Part shown: one piece after another, positions 21,997 to 29,824 of the stretch
Layout: each line of letters starts with the position of its first letter
How positions within the stretch are numbered: the stretch's first letter is position 1
Virus record (IMG/VR): IMGVR_UViG_3300021067_000004
Location: 1 to 42,922 of that record
DNA: 42,922 nucleotides
Strand: one strand, 5' to 3'
Source: a virus
Notes under the pieces: generated by a model
Databases searched by the model: none
What the model was told of the DNA's origin: nothing
The model's input: the letters and a program-made list of their open reading frames with translations, nothing else
Program-made: the position numbers and the translations under genes

Positions 21997-22010
21997 GGAG
22001 ATCTGCCAAC

Positions 22011-23081
22011 ATGAACACGCAAGAGAAATTGGAAGCGGACGACCCCGGCCACGGTGTGAAGCGGTATGCATTCGACGCGACAAGAGGAGAGATGTTCGAA
22101 GTTGCCAGCGGTGCTTACGTCTCGGTTGATGACCTCGCCGCCGCCAATGCCCGAGCCGAGAAGGCGGAACGGGACTGCGAATTTGTGACCGAACGCTGTT
22201 GGCAGGAGCGCAAGAAGCTGCGGGAGCGAGCTGAGGATGCAGAGCAGGAACTGGCAGCCCGCAAAGAAGCGTGGGCCGCCACGAGACGGGAAGCCGCGGA
22301 GCGAGTCGGCAATGCCGAATCCGAAGCCGCTGAACTACGGTCCCGGTTGGAGGCGGCGGAGCGGGAGCGGGACGAATGGCGCAGCGCACGAGACGACCAT
22401 GAGCAGAGGTGGTTGAGTGCAACCACCAGGGCCGAGCGCGCCGAATCCGAAGCCGCGGAGCTACGGGCGCGGTTGGAGGCGGCGGAGCGGGCGTATCAGG
22501 TAGCCGAGGATAATCGTTATGTCGCCCTACTGCGCGCCGAGAAAGCCGAGAATGCGCTGAAGGAGGCGCCCCTAAAGAGACTACAGCGAGCCGAATCCGA
22601 GGCCACGGCCCTGCGCGCGGAACTCGCCGCAGCCAACGCCCGAGCCGAGGCGGCGGAGCGGGAGATGGTCGTGGTTTACGAGCGTCTCTCTGCGTCTCAG
22701 TCCGAAGCCGCAGCCCTGCGCGCGGAGGTTAAAGCGCTCACCGCGCAAAACCACCGACTCGTGGGTCGCATAGACGAGCTGAAGGCGGACGAATGCACCG
22801 AATCCGAATCCGAAGCCGGGGACCTGCGCTTGTTGTGGCACCGGGCATTCAGGGCGTGGCGTCGCGCGGAGAAGGAGAACGATGAGCTGCGCGCGGAGGT
22901 GGAGCGGTTGCGGGCGCTCGTTAAGACCCGCACCGAGGCCGAGCAGGCCGTGCTCGATGCGATGGCAGCGATTCCGGACGAAGACCTGGAGTGGACAATC
23001 GAGCTGCACGCCGACGCGCCATCAACCCCCGTGGTCGGCGCATGTCGAGCCGAGCTCACGCTCCGGGATCTGAAGCCATGA
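22011..23081 (+). CDS. Long coiled-coil protein
   Basis: 356 aa from ATG 22011, with GAGGAG ten bases upstream. After a 35-residue head (RYAFDATRGEMFEVASGAYV) almost the whole chain is heptad helix built on a repeated motif AESEAAELRARLEAAERE (at least five imperfect copies between about 95 and 275). Ends in a small beta-like segment. Could be a spacer, scaffold or DNA-associated rod; SbcC-like function is unlikely because no ATPase motifs exist. Overlaps the VRR-NUC-like gene by 4 bases. Confidence 0.65.
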   Translation: MNTQEKLEADDPGHGVKRYAFDATRGEMFEVASGAYVSVDDLAAANARAEKAERDCEFVTERCWQERKKLRERAEDAEQELAARKEAWAATRREAAERVGNAESEAAELRSRLEAAERERDEWRSARDDHEQRWLSATTRAERAESEAAELRARLEAAERAYQVAEDNRYVALLRAEKAENALKEAPLKRLQRAESEATALRAELAAANARAEAAEREMVVVYERLSASQSEAAALRAEVKALTAQNHRLVGRIDELKADECTESESEAGDLRLLWHRAFRAWRRAEKENDELRAEVERLRALVKTRTEAEQAVLDAMAAIPDEDLEWTIELHADAPSTPVVGACRAELTLRDLKP

Positions 23082-23428
23082 GAGCCCGCCGCACAGACCA
23101 GCGACACGCGGCCGTGCTCGATGCAATTCGAGCGCTGGGCTTCCCTTGCATGAGCCTTCACGCCCACGGCAAGGGGTTGGAGGATATCCTCGTAGGAGTG
23201 CGCAAACCAATCGGCTTGGTCATGGATCTGAAGACCGGCATAGAGCGTCTGGAGCACGCAAAGCGATGGGTGCTCGTCGAGGTAAAGACCATCCTCACCG
23301 AGTCGACCGGGCGAGTGAAGTTCACGCCGGCTCAGAAGGAATGGTACGCGCAGACCGAGGGCTTCCCGCGGCTCATCGTGACGGGCCCGCAGGATGCTGT
23401 GGACAAGCTCAGGAGGTTGACGGGATGA
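23078..23428 (+). CDS. VRR-NUC-like PD-(D/E)XK nuclease
   Basis: 116 aa from ATG 23078. Pattern of small phage VRR-NUC enzymes: DAIRALGFPCMSLHAHGKGLEDILVG (about 12-37, aromatic/Gly then acidic residue), VLVEVKT (about 64-70, the E-x-K motif), and FTPAQKEWYAQTEGFP (about 81-96). Probably a structure-specific nuclease, such as a Holliday junction or flap resolver, working with the exonuclease-annealase upstream. Confidence 0.72.
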   Translation: MRARRTDQRHAAVLDAIRALGFPCMSLHAHGKGLEDILVGVRKPIGLVMDLKTGIERLEHAKRWVLVEVKTILTESTGRVKFTPAQKEWYAQTEGFPRLIVTGPQDAVDKLRRLTG

Positions 23429-23580
23429 GCGCGCCAGGTCTTACACCAGAGATGCTCGATCGCATTCGGCGCATCGCCAAGACGCAAAACCGTAGCCTCG
23501 CTCAGGTTCTCAGTGACGCGGTGCAGGAATACTGGATTCGCTTCGCCACGCGCGAGAGGCTGAAGCCGGAAGAATGGTAG
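23425..23580 (+). CDS. Small ribbon-helix-helix/CopG-like protein
   Basis: 51 aa, ATGA overlap. LTPEMLDRIRRIAKTQNRSL, then AQVLSDAVQEYWIRFA, resembles the two helices of CopG-type proteins, but the N-terminal strand is short. May be a DNA-binding regulator of the end of the early operon. After its stop come about 90 bases with no convincing gene. Confidence 0.5.
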   Translation: MSAPGLTPEMLDRIRRIAKTQNRSLAQVLSDAVQEYWIRFATRERLKPEEW

Positions 23581-23673
23581 TTTTCTCGACCAGGGCCATG
23601 GTGCGCAGGGAGATCCTGCGACGGGTCACGATTGCCTCATGAAACAGCCCGGGTCGAGCTTTAGGAGGACGTG

Positions 23674-23988
23674 ATGACGATGTGGGAACGGATGCTGGAG
23701 CTGACACGCCGCGTGAGCGCGCTTGAGGAGCGCCTCGAGCGATTCATCGACGAGACGGAGAGCAAGTTCGAGCCTGATGACGTTGTTGACACGCTGCTCC
23801 GAGAGGTCAACTCCCTCGATAGGCTGGTTTGTGGCCGGTCAGAGGACGAGCTGGGCATCTTGGACCGCCTCGCAGCGCTGGAGGCGGACGCCAAGAAAGC
23901 GCGGCCACCAGTGGTCAATCCCGTGGTGCGGATGCCGAGCGAAGATGACTCCCTCGCGCGCGCGCGCGTTGCACCGGAGAAGCCGTAA
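23674..23988 (+). CDS. Coiled-coil hypothetical protein before small terminase
   Basis: 104 aa. AGGAGG (23663-23668) precedes GTG 23671 and ATG 23674; ATG preferred. The N-terminal half is heptad helix (LELTRRVSALEERLERFIDE), the C-terminal part is Pro-rich and disordered. Adjacent to the terminase small-subunit gene, so an assembly or packaging role is possible but not shown. Confidence 0.6.
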   Translation: MTMWERMLELTRRVSALEERLERFIDETESKFEPDDVVDTLLREVNSLDRLVCGRSEDELGILDRLAALEADAKKARPPVVNPVVRMPSEDDSLARARVAPEKP

Positions 23989-24528
23989 GTGTCCGGCCAA
24001 TCGATTGTCGTCAAGCGGGCGGTCGATGACCTGGGCAACTTCACGGCGCTGACACCTGAGGTCAAAGAGCGGTTCCTGTTCGAGTTGGGCAAAGGAGACT
24101 GGCCCATCTACGCGGCGTTTCGCGCGGGGATTTCGCCCAAGAGCGTGAAGCGCTGGCTCGACAAGGGGCTCGAGACGGCGGCGATTGAGCCCTACGCGAG
24201 CTTCGCGGCGGACGTCATCAAATGCGAGGCGGAGCTCGCGGGCAAGCTCATTCAGGTTGTGATGGATGACGCGCTCGGGCTCGCGAAGGTTCCCGATGAG
24301 GGCATGCGCAGGCCCAACGCTGACCGTGCCATCTGGATGCTGCAGAGCCGCTTCAAGAACCTGTGGGGCAAGGACGGCGCTCCAGGTGCGGCAGTGGGCA
24401 TTGCGGAGTACGCTGAGCGGCAGCTCAACATGATCGACGAGTCGAAGCGGGAGAAGGCGAAACGGATTCTGGCGGCGCTACCGAGCGACGCGAGGGCACA
24501 AGCGAGAAAGGACGGGTTCTTACTGTGA
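23989..24528 (+). CDS. terS: Terminase small subunit (predicted)
   Basis: 179 aa from GTG 23989, directly after the previous stop. The N-terminal helix-turn-helix (FELGKGDWPIYAAFRAG, then ISPKSVKRWLDKG, about 34-63), central helical oligomerisation region (KCEAELAGKLIQVVMDDAL) and ADRAIWMLQSRFKNLWGKD (about 112-130) follow the usual TerS pattern (HTH, helices, W-x-L-x-R-R/F-x-x-x-WG). TerS recognises pac/cos DNA and regulates the large subunit. It lies just before the capsid operon and far from terL. Confidence 0.78.
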   Translation: MSGQSIVVKRAVDDLGNFTALTPEVKERFLFELGKGDWPIYAAFRAGISPKSVKRWLDKGLETAAIEPYASFAADVIKCEAELAGKLIQVVMDDALGLAKVPDEGMRRPNADRAIWMLQSRFKNLWGKDGAPGAAVGIAEYAERQLNMIDESKREKAKRILAALPSDARAQARKDGFLL

Positions 24529-24734
24529 GCGACGAGATGATGATGGTGGCGTTGGTCGGGACCATTACTGGCTGGGCGATGGTCGCGAGCGTGCTGTGGC
24601 TACGCGAGCGGCGCGAGTCACGCGAGTGGCAGGTTGTTTGCCAGTGCCTCGGTGACCAGTACGACCGGCTGCAGGCTGAATGCGTGAGCCCTCAGCGGCG
24701 TGTCGAGCAAAGGGGACAGCGATGGGTGAATTGA
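24525..24734 (+). CDS. Small single-pass membrane protein
   Basis: 69 aa from GTG 24525 (GTGA overlap with terS). A membrane segment (about residues 5-26, MMMVALVGTITGWAMVASVL) near the N-terminus, then a charged helix. Topology like an inner-membrane spanin or a small holin, but it is not beside the endolysin. Function open. Confidence 0.55.
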   Translation: MSDEMMMVALVGTITGWAMVASVLWLRERRESREWQVVCQCLGDQYDRLQAECVSPQRRVEQRGQRWVN

Positions 24735-24961
24735 GCGACGAAGAAAGGATTGGTCTGGGAGCGAGGAGGTTTCTCGCTCTGCGAGAGCGCATAGGCGAGA
24801 GACGAGCCGGTATGATGCTCACAGAGATAGCAGATCGACTGGAGTTGCGTGGCTTCTCGCCCGACACGCGAACAGTGATGCGCGTTGCAGGTAATGTAAC
24901 CCAAGAAGAATGGGACCTCGCATGCTCGCGCATACCCGCCGAGCCGACGGGTGCCAATTGA
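24722..24961 (+). CDS. Small hypothetical protein
   Basis: 79 aa from ATG 24722, overlapping the membrane protein. Helical (RRFLALRERIGERRAGMML), with a segment RTVMRVAGNVTQEEWDLACS that could be a degenerate helix-turn-helix. Stop overlaps the next start. Confidence 0.5.
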   Translation: MGELSDEERIGLGARRFLALRERIGERRAGMMLTEIADRLELRGFSPDTRTVMRVAGNVTQEEWDLACSRIPAEPTGAN

Positions 24962-25167
24962 AAACCACGGTCTCGGCCGTGCTCGACGCCATCACGCTCG
25001 TCGGGTCCAAGTGGGTGCCGACGGGTAGCGAGGGCCCGCGGCGCATTGGGCACTGCGCCTACTGCAAGGGCGCATGCTGTGGCGTGACCGCCAATTGCGA
25101 TCTACGAGTCTGGAATGAGTCCCCGTACGGTTTGAGCCAGTATCTCAAGCTACGTGGCCAGAAGTGA
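24958..25167 (+). CDS. Small Cys-rich hypothetical protein, last gene of early operon
   Basis: 69 aa if TTG 24958, which overlaps the previous stop (TTGA), is used; ATG 24922 in the same frame would add 12 residues. Contains CAYCKGACCGVTANC (about 36-50), a likely zinc or metal cluster. Role unknown. After it the long leader of the capsid operon begins. Confidence 0.5.
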   Translation: MKTTVSAVLDAITLVGSKWVPTGSEGPRRIGHCAYCKGACCGVTANCDLRVWNESPYGLSQYLKLRGQK

Positions 25168-25179
25168 CCGTCCCGCCTC

Positions 25180-25198
25180 GACGCCGCGTCTCGGCGTC
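25180..25198 (+). terminator. Hairpin after the early operon
   Basis: GACGCCG, loop CGTCT, CGGCGTC, 13 bases after the last early stop codon. No T-run follows, so it may be a weak or factor-dependent terminator. Confidence 0.4.
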
Positions 25199-25237
25199 CT
25201 GAAGGCGCCTGGTATCGAGTCTGCCCGTCGACCCTGG

Positions 25238-25292
25238 CCTACGTCAAATGGGGACACCTCGACTTGACGTAGGCCGGCGGGCAGCGCAGGAT
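25238..25292 (+). promoter_or_regulatory. Late promoter/operator element 3 (capsid operon)
   Basis: CCTACGTC (25238-25245), 20 nt, GACGTAGG (25266-25273). TTGACG (25264-25269), 17 nt, CAGGAT (25287-25292). Its interior (CAAATGGGGACAC) matches the reverse complement of the interiors of the other two copies, so this copy is inverted; a -35 also faces left, but no leftward gene is present. Confidence 0.6.
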
Positions 25293-25453
25293 TGACCCAC
25301 GCCCTTACCGGAGGGCGGCTCTAAACACCGGGACGGCGGCCGACGGCCAGGAATGTCGGTGGGCGACCGTGAGCCCCTAAACCCCACGACCGCCAGGCGG
25401 AGAGAAGCGCGAGCGCGAGCTCGCTTGACCCTTCATCCACCTGGAGGTTTCCC

Positions 25454-26782
25454 GTGGGAAACACCTATACAGAGCAGTTCTTCAAGCGCAAGTACGCGAC
25501 GGGCGAGAAAACTTCGAACCTCGCCCTGATGGATACCGTCTTCCTCGACGCGGTGTCCCGCTCCACGTCTCCGGACGGCGAGAGTTTCAACTCCTTCGTG
25601 CAGATCTCGGGCGGCGTTGGCTGGTCCGGCACGCGCAGCGGCGCTCGAGCAGTGGCCAACCAGGGTGGCCGCCGCGGCAACGGCTCGTTCCAACAGATTC
25701 GGAACGCGCAGGGCTGCGTCAAGGGCGAGGTCACGGTCGACGAACGCGAGGTCAAGCGGGGCAACAGCGGCGACGCGGCTGCTCTCCGGGCCATGGCGGC
25801 GCACGTGGATGGCCACCTGGCGCAGTTCGGCCAGACCCTGGAGTGGTGGGTTACCTGCGGCAGCGCGGGACTCTCGCTCTGCACCGGTACCATCTCGAGC
25901 GGCGTGGTGACCATCACCAGCAACGCCGAGCACATCAACCGCATCCGCCCGGACATGATCCTGGTCGCGAGCGCGACGGAAGGAACCTCGGGCTCGCTAC
26001 TTGGTGGCGATAGCCAAGGCTTCGTCAAGAAGGTTGGGCGCAGCGGCTCGGCTCCAACGTTCAGCGTGTCACCTGCCAGCGGTGGCAGCATCGGCACCCC
26101 GAGCGGGTGGACCGGGACGATGTACTTCTTCCAGCTCGGCGTGTACGCGCCCAGCAACGGCGGCGCCGGCACCGACGCGGGCGTGGACGGTGCATCGAGC
26201 GGCTTCGTCATCGACACGCTGACCAGCTGGTGCCCCCCGACGGCGCCCAGCTCGACCCTGTTCAAGAACATGGATCGCACGGTCGATGAGTTGCTCGGAG
26301 GCATCCGGCTGCTCGCGGCCGAGGTCGTGAATCTGAACATCCTCCAGCGCTTGGAAAAGCTCGCCGTCGTGGCGCGCAGCAGGTTCGGGTGGAAGCGCGG
26401 GACCAAGACGGTCGCCTACGTGCACACGAGCCGATTCAACGAGGCGAGCCAATTGCTGCAGCGCACCGACGTGCGGCAGGCGGGCTTCAACGTCTCCGAG
26501 ACCGGCAAGGGGAAGACGGGCTACAACTTCATCGTCATCACCACGACGGCCATCGAGATTCGCCTCGAGGAAGGGCCGATGTTCGATCCGGACATCGCCT
26601 GGATGACGAACACGGACGACTGGAACCTCCACTCGGCGCACGGGCTGCCGGCGATCATGGATGACGACGGTCTGAAGTGGGTCCGCGACCCCAACACCGA
26701 CAGCTACGCGCTCCAGTACACGGGCTACGGCTCGCTCCGGACGCAAAACCCCAAGTGCCTCGCGCGCTGCCCGCTGAACTGA
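25454..26782 (+). CDS. Major capsid protein
   Basis: 442 aa from GTG 25454, with GGAGG ten bases upstream. The N-terminal arm (YTEQFFKRKYATGEKTSNL), long spine-helix-like segment (DELLGGIRLLAAEVVNLNIL, then QRLEKLAVVARSRFG, about 276-315) and a final beta-rich part with an insertion rich in Gly/Ser/Ala (about 170-265) are consistent with an HK97-fold coat protein of the kind found in podoviruses. It is the first gene of the operon with the strongest leader, as expected for the most abundant protein. Identification by length, position and fold pattern; an encapsulated protease domain is absent. Confidence 0.8.
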   Translation: MGNTYTEQFFKRKYATGEKTSNLALMDTVFLDAVSRSTSPDGESFNSFVQISGGVGWSGTRSGARAVANQGGRRGNGSFQQIRNAQGCVKGEVTVDEREVKRGNSGDAAALRAMAAHVDGHLAQFGQTLEWWVTCGSAGLSLCTGTISSGVVTITSNAEHINRIRPDMILVASATEGTSGSLLGGDSQGFVKKVGRSGSAPTFSVSPASGGSIGTPSGWTGTMYFFQLGVYAPSNGGAGTDAGVDGASSGFVIDTLTSWCPPTAPSSTLFKNMDRTVDELLGGIRLLAAEVVNLNILQRLEKLAVVARSRFGWKRGTKTVAYVHTSRFNEASQLLQRTDVRQAGFNVSETGKGKTGYNFIVITTTAIEIRLEEGPMFDPDIAWMTNTDDWNLHSAHGLPAIMDDDGLKWVRDPNTDSYALQYTGYGSLRTQNPKCLARCPLN

Positions 26783-26789
26783 GGTCATC

Positions 26790-27227
26790 GTGGCAGACGA
26801 CTTCGCGATAAACTACCACTTCGTACCGGCGGGCGACATGTTCGCTCGCCCGCTGCGATGCCGGGTGCAGGCGACGTTCAGCGCGAGCGGCGCTACGGTC
26901 ACCGTGTCCACCGACGGGCGCAAGAGCCATGTGGGCGCGCAAATCACGGGAAGCGCGGGCTCCTACGCCGTGACGGGCCTGCCGCGGGGCAGCGCCTATC
27001 ACGTCGTGGGCGTGCACATGGTCGGAGTTGCGGACGCTGGGACGGTCTTCATCCCGACCGTGACATCGTTCGACGCTGAGCAAGGCACGCTCGCGTTCCT
27101 CACGCGCGCGTCGCTCTACGACGGCGATGCTACCGGCGATCCCGTCGCCGCCACGGGCACCGCGGCTGCACCTGCCAACAGCAGCCAGATCCACCTGACC
27201 CTCGACATCGAAACCGGAGTTTACTGA
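26790..27227 (+). CDS. Probable head decoration/minor head protein
   Basis: 145 aa from GTG 26790, seven bases after the capsid stop. All-beta composition (Thr, Val, Ser, Gly), Ig-like pattern: RCRVQATFSASGATVTVST, GLPRGSAYHVVGVHMVG, IHLTLDIETGVY. Its place right behind the capsid gene suggests a decoration or cement protein. Confidence 0.55.
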   Translation: MADDFAINYHFVPAGDMFARPLRCRVQATFSASGATVTVSTDGRKSHVGAQITGSAGSYAVTGLPRGSAYHVVGVHMVGVADAGTVFIPTVTSFDAEQGTLAFLTRASLYDGDATGDPVAATGTAAAPANSSQIHLTLDIETGVY

Positions 27228-27709
27228 TGGCCGTCCCAGTTGTTGTTGCTACCCAGAATCCAGCCGGCGGTTTGCCTACTCGGTTCTACGAGTTCCTCGC
27301 TCAGAACACCCAGCGAGTTGCGCACGCGCTCGGGGGCGCTCAGGTTCGCGTTATCGCCACGACCGACGCGACCACCAGCGGCCCGGTCGCGAACCTGAAT
27401 GACCTCGGGTTCACGTTCCCAGACGACACGCTCACGGTCCTTCGCATGCGGGCGTATGGCCGCGGTGCGGACGCAACCGAGGCTCAGTACATCGAGACTC
27501 TGGCGCTCGTGCTCGGCCAACCCACGACTCCGGTGGTCGACAACGCGACGAGCGTGACCTGTGACATCGGGACCGTCGCCGGCACGCTGTTGGCCGCCGT
27601 ATCGAGCGACGAGGTGGTCATCAACCTGGTGGGCCAGGCCTCCCAAGTCATGAACTGGATCGTCGAATTCACCGTCGACCCGCCCGTGGGCGTGCTGGCA
27701 GGTAGCTGA
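27227..27709 (+). CDS. Hypothetical head/structural protein
   Basis: 160 aa, start overlapping the previous stop. Beta-rich with Thr/Val/Ala (VRVIATTDATTSGPVANLND, TCDIGTVAGTLLAAVSSDEV). No family recognised. In the capsid operon, so likely virion associated. Confidence 0.55.
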   Translation: MAVPVVVATQNPAGGLPTRFYEFLAQNTQRVAHALGGAQVRVIATTDATTSGPVANLNDLGFTFPDDTLTVLRMRAYGRGADATEAQYIETLALVLGQPTTPVVDNATSVTCDIGTVAGTLLAAVSSDEVVINLVGQASQVMNWIVEFTVDPPVGVLAGS

Positions 27710-27933
27710 TGGCAAAGGGTGGCCTGTTTGCAGAGATGGGTCCTCCCGAGGAGGACGATGACGACTACTCCGACGATGCGCTGCCGGCGCTGGACGAGGA
27801 GGAGGAAGAGCTTGCGCCTGGCGCGGGGCCGTTCGAGGCCTACTGCGAGATCGCGCTCGACGCGAATGCGGACTATCAGGCCCGGTGCGACGCTCTGCGA
27901 CAGGCCATCCTGACCGTCCTGGAGGAGCAGTGA
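27709..27933 (+). CDS. Small acidic protein
   Basis: 74 aa, one-base overlap with neighbours on both sides. Two acidic runs (EEDDDDYSDD and DEEEEELAPG) and a C-terminal helix (AYCEIALDANADYQARCDAL). It may be an assembly chaperone or a DNA mimic; only composition can be stated. Confidence 0.55.
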   Translation: MAKGGLFAEMGPPEEDDDDYSDDALPALDEEEEELAPGAGPFEAYCEIALDANADYQARCDALRQAILTVLEEQ

Positions 27934-28667
27934 TGGTGCGCCTGCTGGCTCTTCTACTGCTCGCGCTCGCGTGCGGCGCGCCCTCGGAGGCTGGGCAGGA
28001 CATCATCCCGCTCGGCACGCTGGAGCAGCCCATCTACCTGCCCTTCCGCTACGGCATCGAGGGCATCACGAACGTCCAGGGCCATCCCGACTTCGGGCGC
28101 GAGTGTGAAGGCACCACGCCCGCGGAATGGGCTGACAACAACTGCGTCGTGCCCAACTCCCGCACCGTGCGGTTCAAGTTCTACGCGAGCACCTGCAACG
28201 GGACGTGGATGGGCGCCGTGGCGGACGCCTATTGGGACTGGAAGGCGGAGCTGGAGTACTGGGGCTGGAGCGTCATCGACGGCTCCAATTACCAGTTGCG
28301 CTGCAACGACGGGGACGGCGGCGGCGCGCTCGGGCGCTTCGTCCCTGGGCCCTCGTGGGACACGATTGGCGTCCCGCAAGGCACGCTGCGCCAGCACAAG
28401 GACGGGCGCATTACGATGTACAGCTCTTCGATCGATCAGGTGATCGCCAACCGGTCGACGGAAGAGCAGCGCATCGTGCGGATGAACCTCATCCGTCACG
28501 AGCTGTATCATCTGGTTGGCTTCGGCCACACCACGAACGGACCCGGCAACGACCTGATGGCGGTCGCGCCAAACAGCAACTGGTACACGTACCGCGAGCT
28601 GGGCGACCGACGGCGGATCATGCTGGACTGCTACAACGAGGGCTCCAGCACGAGCCCGAGGTGCTAA
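27933..28667 (+). CDS. Exported metzincin-like zinc metalloprotease
   Basis: 244 aa from ATG 27933. An N-terminal signal (VRLLALLLLALACGA) is Sec-like; the Cys at 14 could be lipidated, but the lipobox (ALAC) is not ideal. The zinc motif HELYHLVGFGH (189-199: H189, E190, H193, G196, H199) is a complete HExxHxxGxxH, and M209 (NDLMA) fits the Met-turn of metzincins. Seven Cys suggest disulphides, so it acts outside the cytoplasm. A secreted protease between head and adaptor genes is odd: it could be virion-borne for envelope or S-layer penetration, or cargo. Catalytic class is seen, target is unknown. Confidence 0.8.
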   Translation: MVRLLALLLLALACGAPSEAGQDIIPLGTLEQPIYLPFRYGIEGITNVQGHPDFGRECEGTTPAEWADNNCVVPNSRTVRFKFYASTCNGTWMGAVADAYWDWKAELEYWGWSVIDGSNYQLRCNDGDGGGALGRFVPGPSWDTIGVPQGTLRQHKDGRITMYSSSIDQVIANRSTEEQRIVRMNLIRHELYHLVGFGHTTNGPGNDLMAVAPNSNWYTYRELGDRRRIMLDCYNEGSSTSPRC

Positions 28668-29426
28668 TTGACGACGCGCACCGTCACCGATCTGATCGCT
28701 GACCTCCGAGACCGGGCCGACATCGAGGAGATGGCGGTCCGGCACACGGACGCGCGCCTGTGCCGATACCTGACGCAATCGTGCCGCGCGCTCCGCGCTG
28801 AGCTTACCGCGGCGGGCTTCAGTGGTCTCCTGGACTGGAGCACGCCCGCGGCCCTTCCCACGTCGCCGCCCATCACGGGGGAGAACTTCCTCGAGGTGGA
28901 CTGGCCCTCGGGAGCCGTCGAGATCCTGGGCTTCGATGTGAACCTCGGGAGCGGCGCTGGCTCGCGCTGGTACCCGCTCCGGCGCATGAGCATCGGAGAG
29001 CGGCGGGACTATTACGGGACCAACGGGCATCCGCAGGGATTCCTGATTCGCACCCTGCCGAAGGAAGACACGCCCGCTGATGCGAGCCTGAGCGCAGGCG
29101 CCATCCAGGTCTACCCAGCGAGCACGCTCGGGCTGGAGTACCGCATCCAGTACCTGCCCGAGTTCCCGGAGCTCGCCGCGTCGCCCGGTACGCAGGTCGT
29201 TGGCGGCTTCGACGGGGACTGGCTCGAGTGGGTCCTGTGGGATGCCACGGTCAAGGTGGCGTTCAAGGACGACGAGGACGACGGCGGCGGGCTTTACGCC
29301 AAGGCCGCGGCAGAGCGCGACCGGGTCAAGGCGCGCATCGTGACGAACATCAACCGCGTCAACCGCGCGGGACCCATCGTGCCGCGACGCTCGGGCGGCG
29401 GCGGTTCATTCATGAGGACGAGGTAA
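28668..29426 (+). CDS. Head-tail adaptor (tail tubular protein A-like)
   Basis: 252 aa from TTG 28668, directly after the protease stop; the alternative ATG at 28731 would remove the first helix typical of this family. Helical N-terminus (RTVTDLIADLRDRADI), DARLCRYLTQSCRALRAEL, then a beta domain (GAIQVYPASTLGLEYRIQYL) and a C-terminal helical return (AKAAAERDRVKARIVTNI): the pattern of podoviral gatekeeper/adaptors that bind below the portal. Assignment from pattern and order. Confidence 0.65.
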   Translation: MTTRTVTDLIADLRDRADIEEMAVRHTDARLCRYLTQSCRALRAELTAAGFSGLLDWSTPAALPTSPPITGENFLEVDWPSGAVEILGFDVNLGSGAGSRWYPLRRMSIGERRDYYGTNGHPQGFLIRTLPKEDTPADASLSAGAIQVYPASTLGLEYRIQYLPEFPELAASPGTQVVGGFDGDWLEWVLWDATVKVAFKDDEDDGGGLYAKAAAERDRVKARIVTNINRVNRAGPIVPRRSGGGGSFMRTR

Positions 29427-29430
29427 CGAG

Positions 29431-29817
29431 ATGGCTGTAACCCATAGCTCTGCTGCACGGAACGACATGGCCGACGCGGTAGCCGCGCTCGCCAACGCTG
29501 GCTCGGGCTCCACCACCCTGATCATCGGAACCAGCTCGCTCGCAACCAGCGGGACGACGGGCGTCCTGTGTTCAATCAACATCCCGGACTTCACGGTCTC
29601 GGGCGCAGTCGCAACCAGCGCGGCAGACACGGACTCCGGGGTCGCGTCGGCGAGCGGAACGGCGGCCATCGGCGCCGTGCGAGACGGTAACGGGACCGAG
29701 GTGTTCCGCGGCTCGGTCGGTGTCGGCTCGGGCGACATCCAGATTTCGAGCACGACTATCGCCAGCGGCGACACCGTGACGCTGACCTCCGACATCACCT
29801 GGACCGCGCCAAGCTGA
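29431..29817 (+). CDS. Small beta-rich tail/structural protein
   Basis: 128 aa, starting four bases after the adaptor stop. Ser/Thr/Gly/Ala-rich strands (TTLIIGTSSLATSGTTGVL, VFRGSVGVGSGDIQIS, SGDTVTLTSDITWTAPS). Resembles short collar or fibre-network proteins next to large fibres. Not assigned. Confidence 0.55.
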   Translation: MAVTHSSAARNDMADAVAALANAGSGSTTLIIGTSSLATSGTTGVLCSINIPDFTVSGAVATSAADTDSGVASASGTAAIGAVRDGNGTEVFRGSVGVGSGDIQISSTTIASGDTVTLTSDITWTAPS

Positions 29818-29824
29818 GGCCCAC

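Larger units (their letters stand above)
25168..25453. other. Longest gene-free stretch: leader of the capsid operon
   Basis: 286 bases without a convincing gene. Holds a 7-bp hairpin (25180-25198), late promoter element 3, then about 150 bases of GC-rich, self-complementary sequence (for example CGGCCGACGGCC) with short CCCTAAACCCC-type runs, and the capsid ribosome site CTGGAGG (25440-25446). A structured 5' untranslated region of the capsid mRNA is plausible. Confidence 0.6.

Noticed and set aside
23581-23673. Possible tiny gene in the gap after the CopG-like gene
   Set aside because: Only a 14-codon frame (ATG at 23598) is present, without a good ribosome site; the gap ends in the AGGAGG of the next gene.
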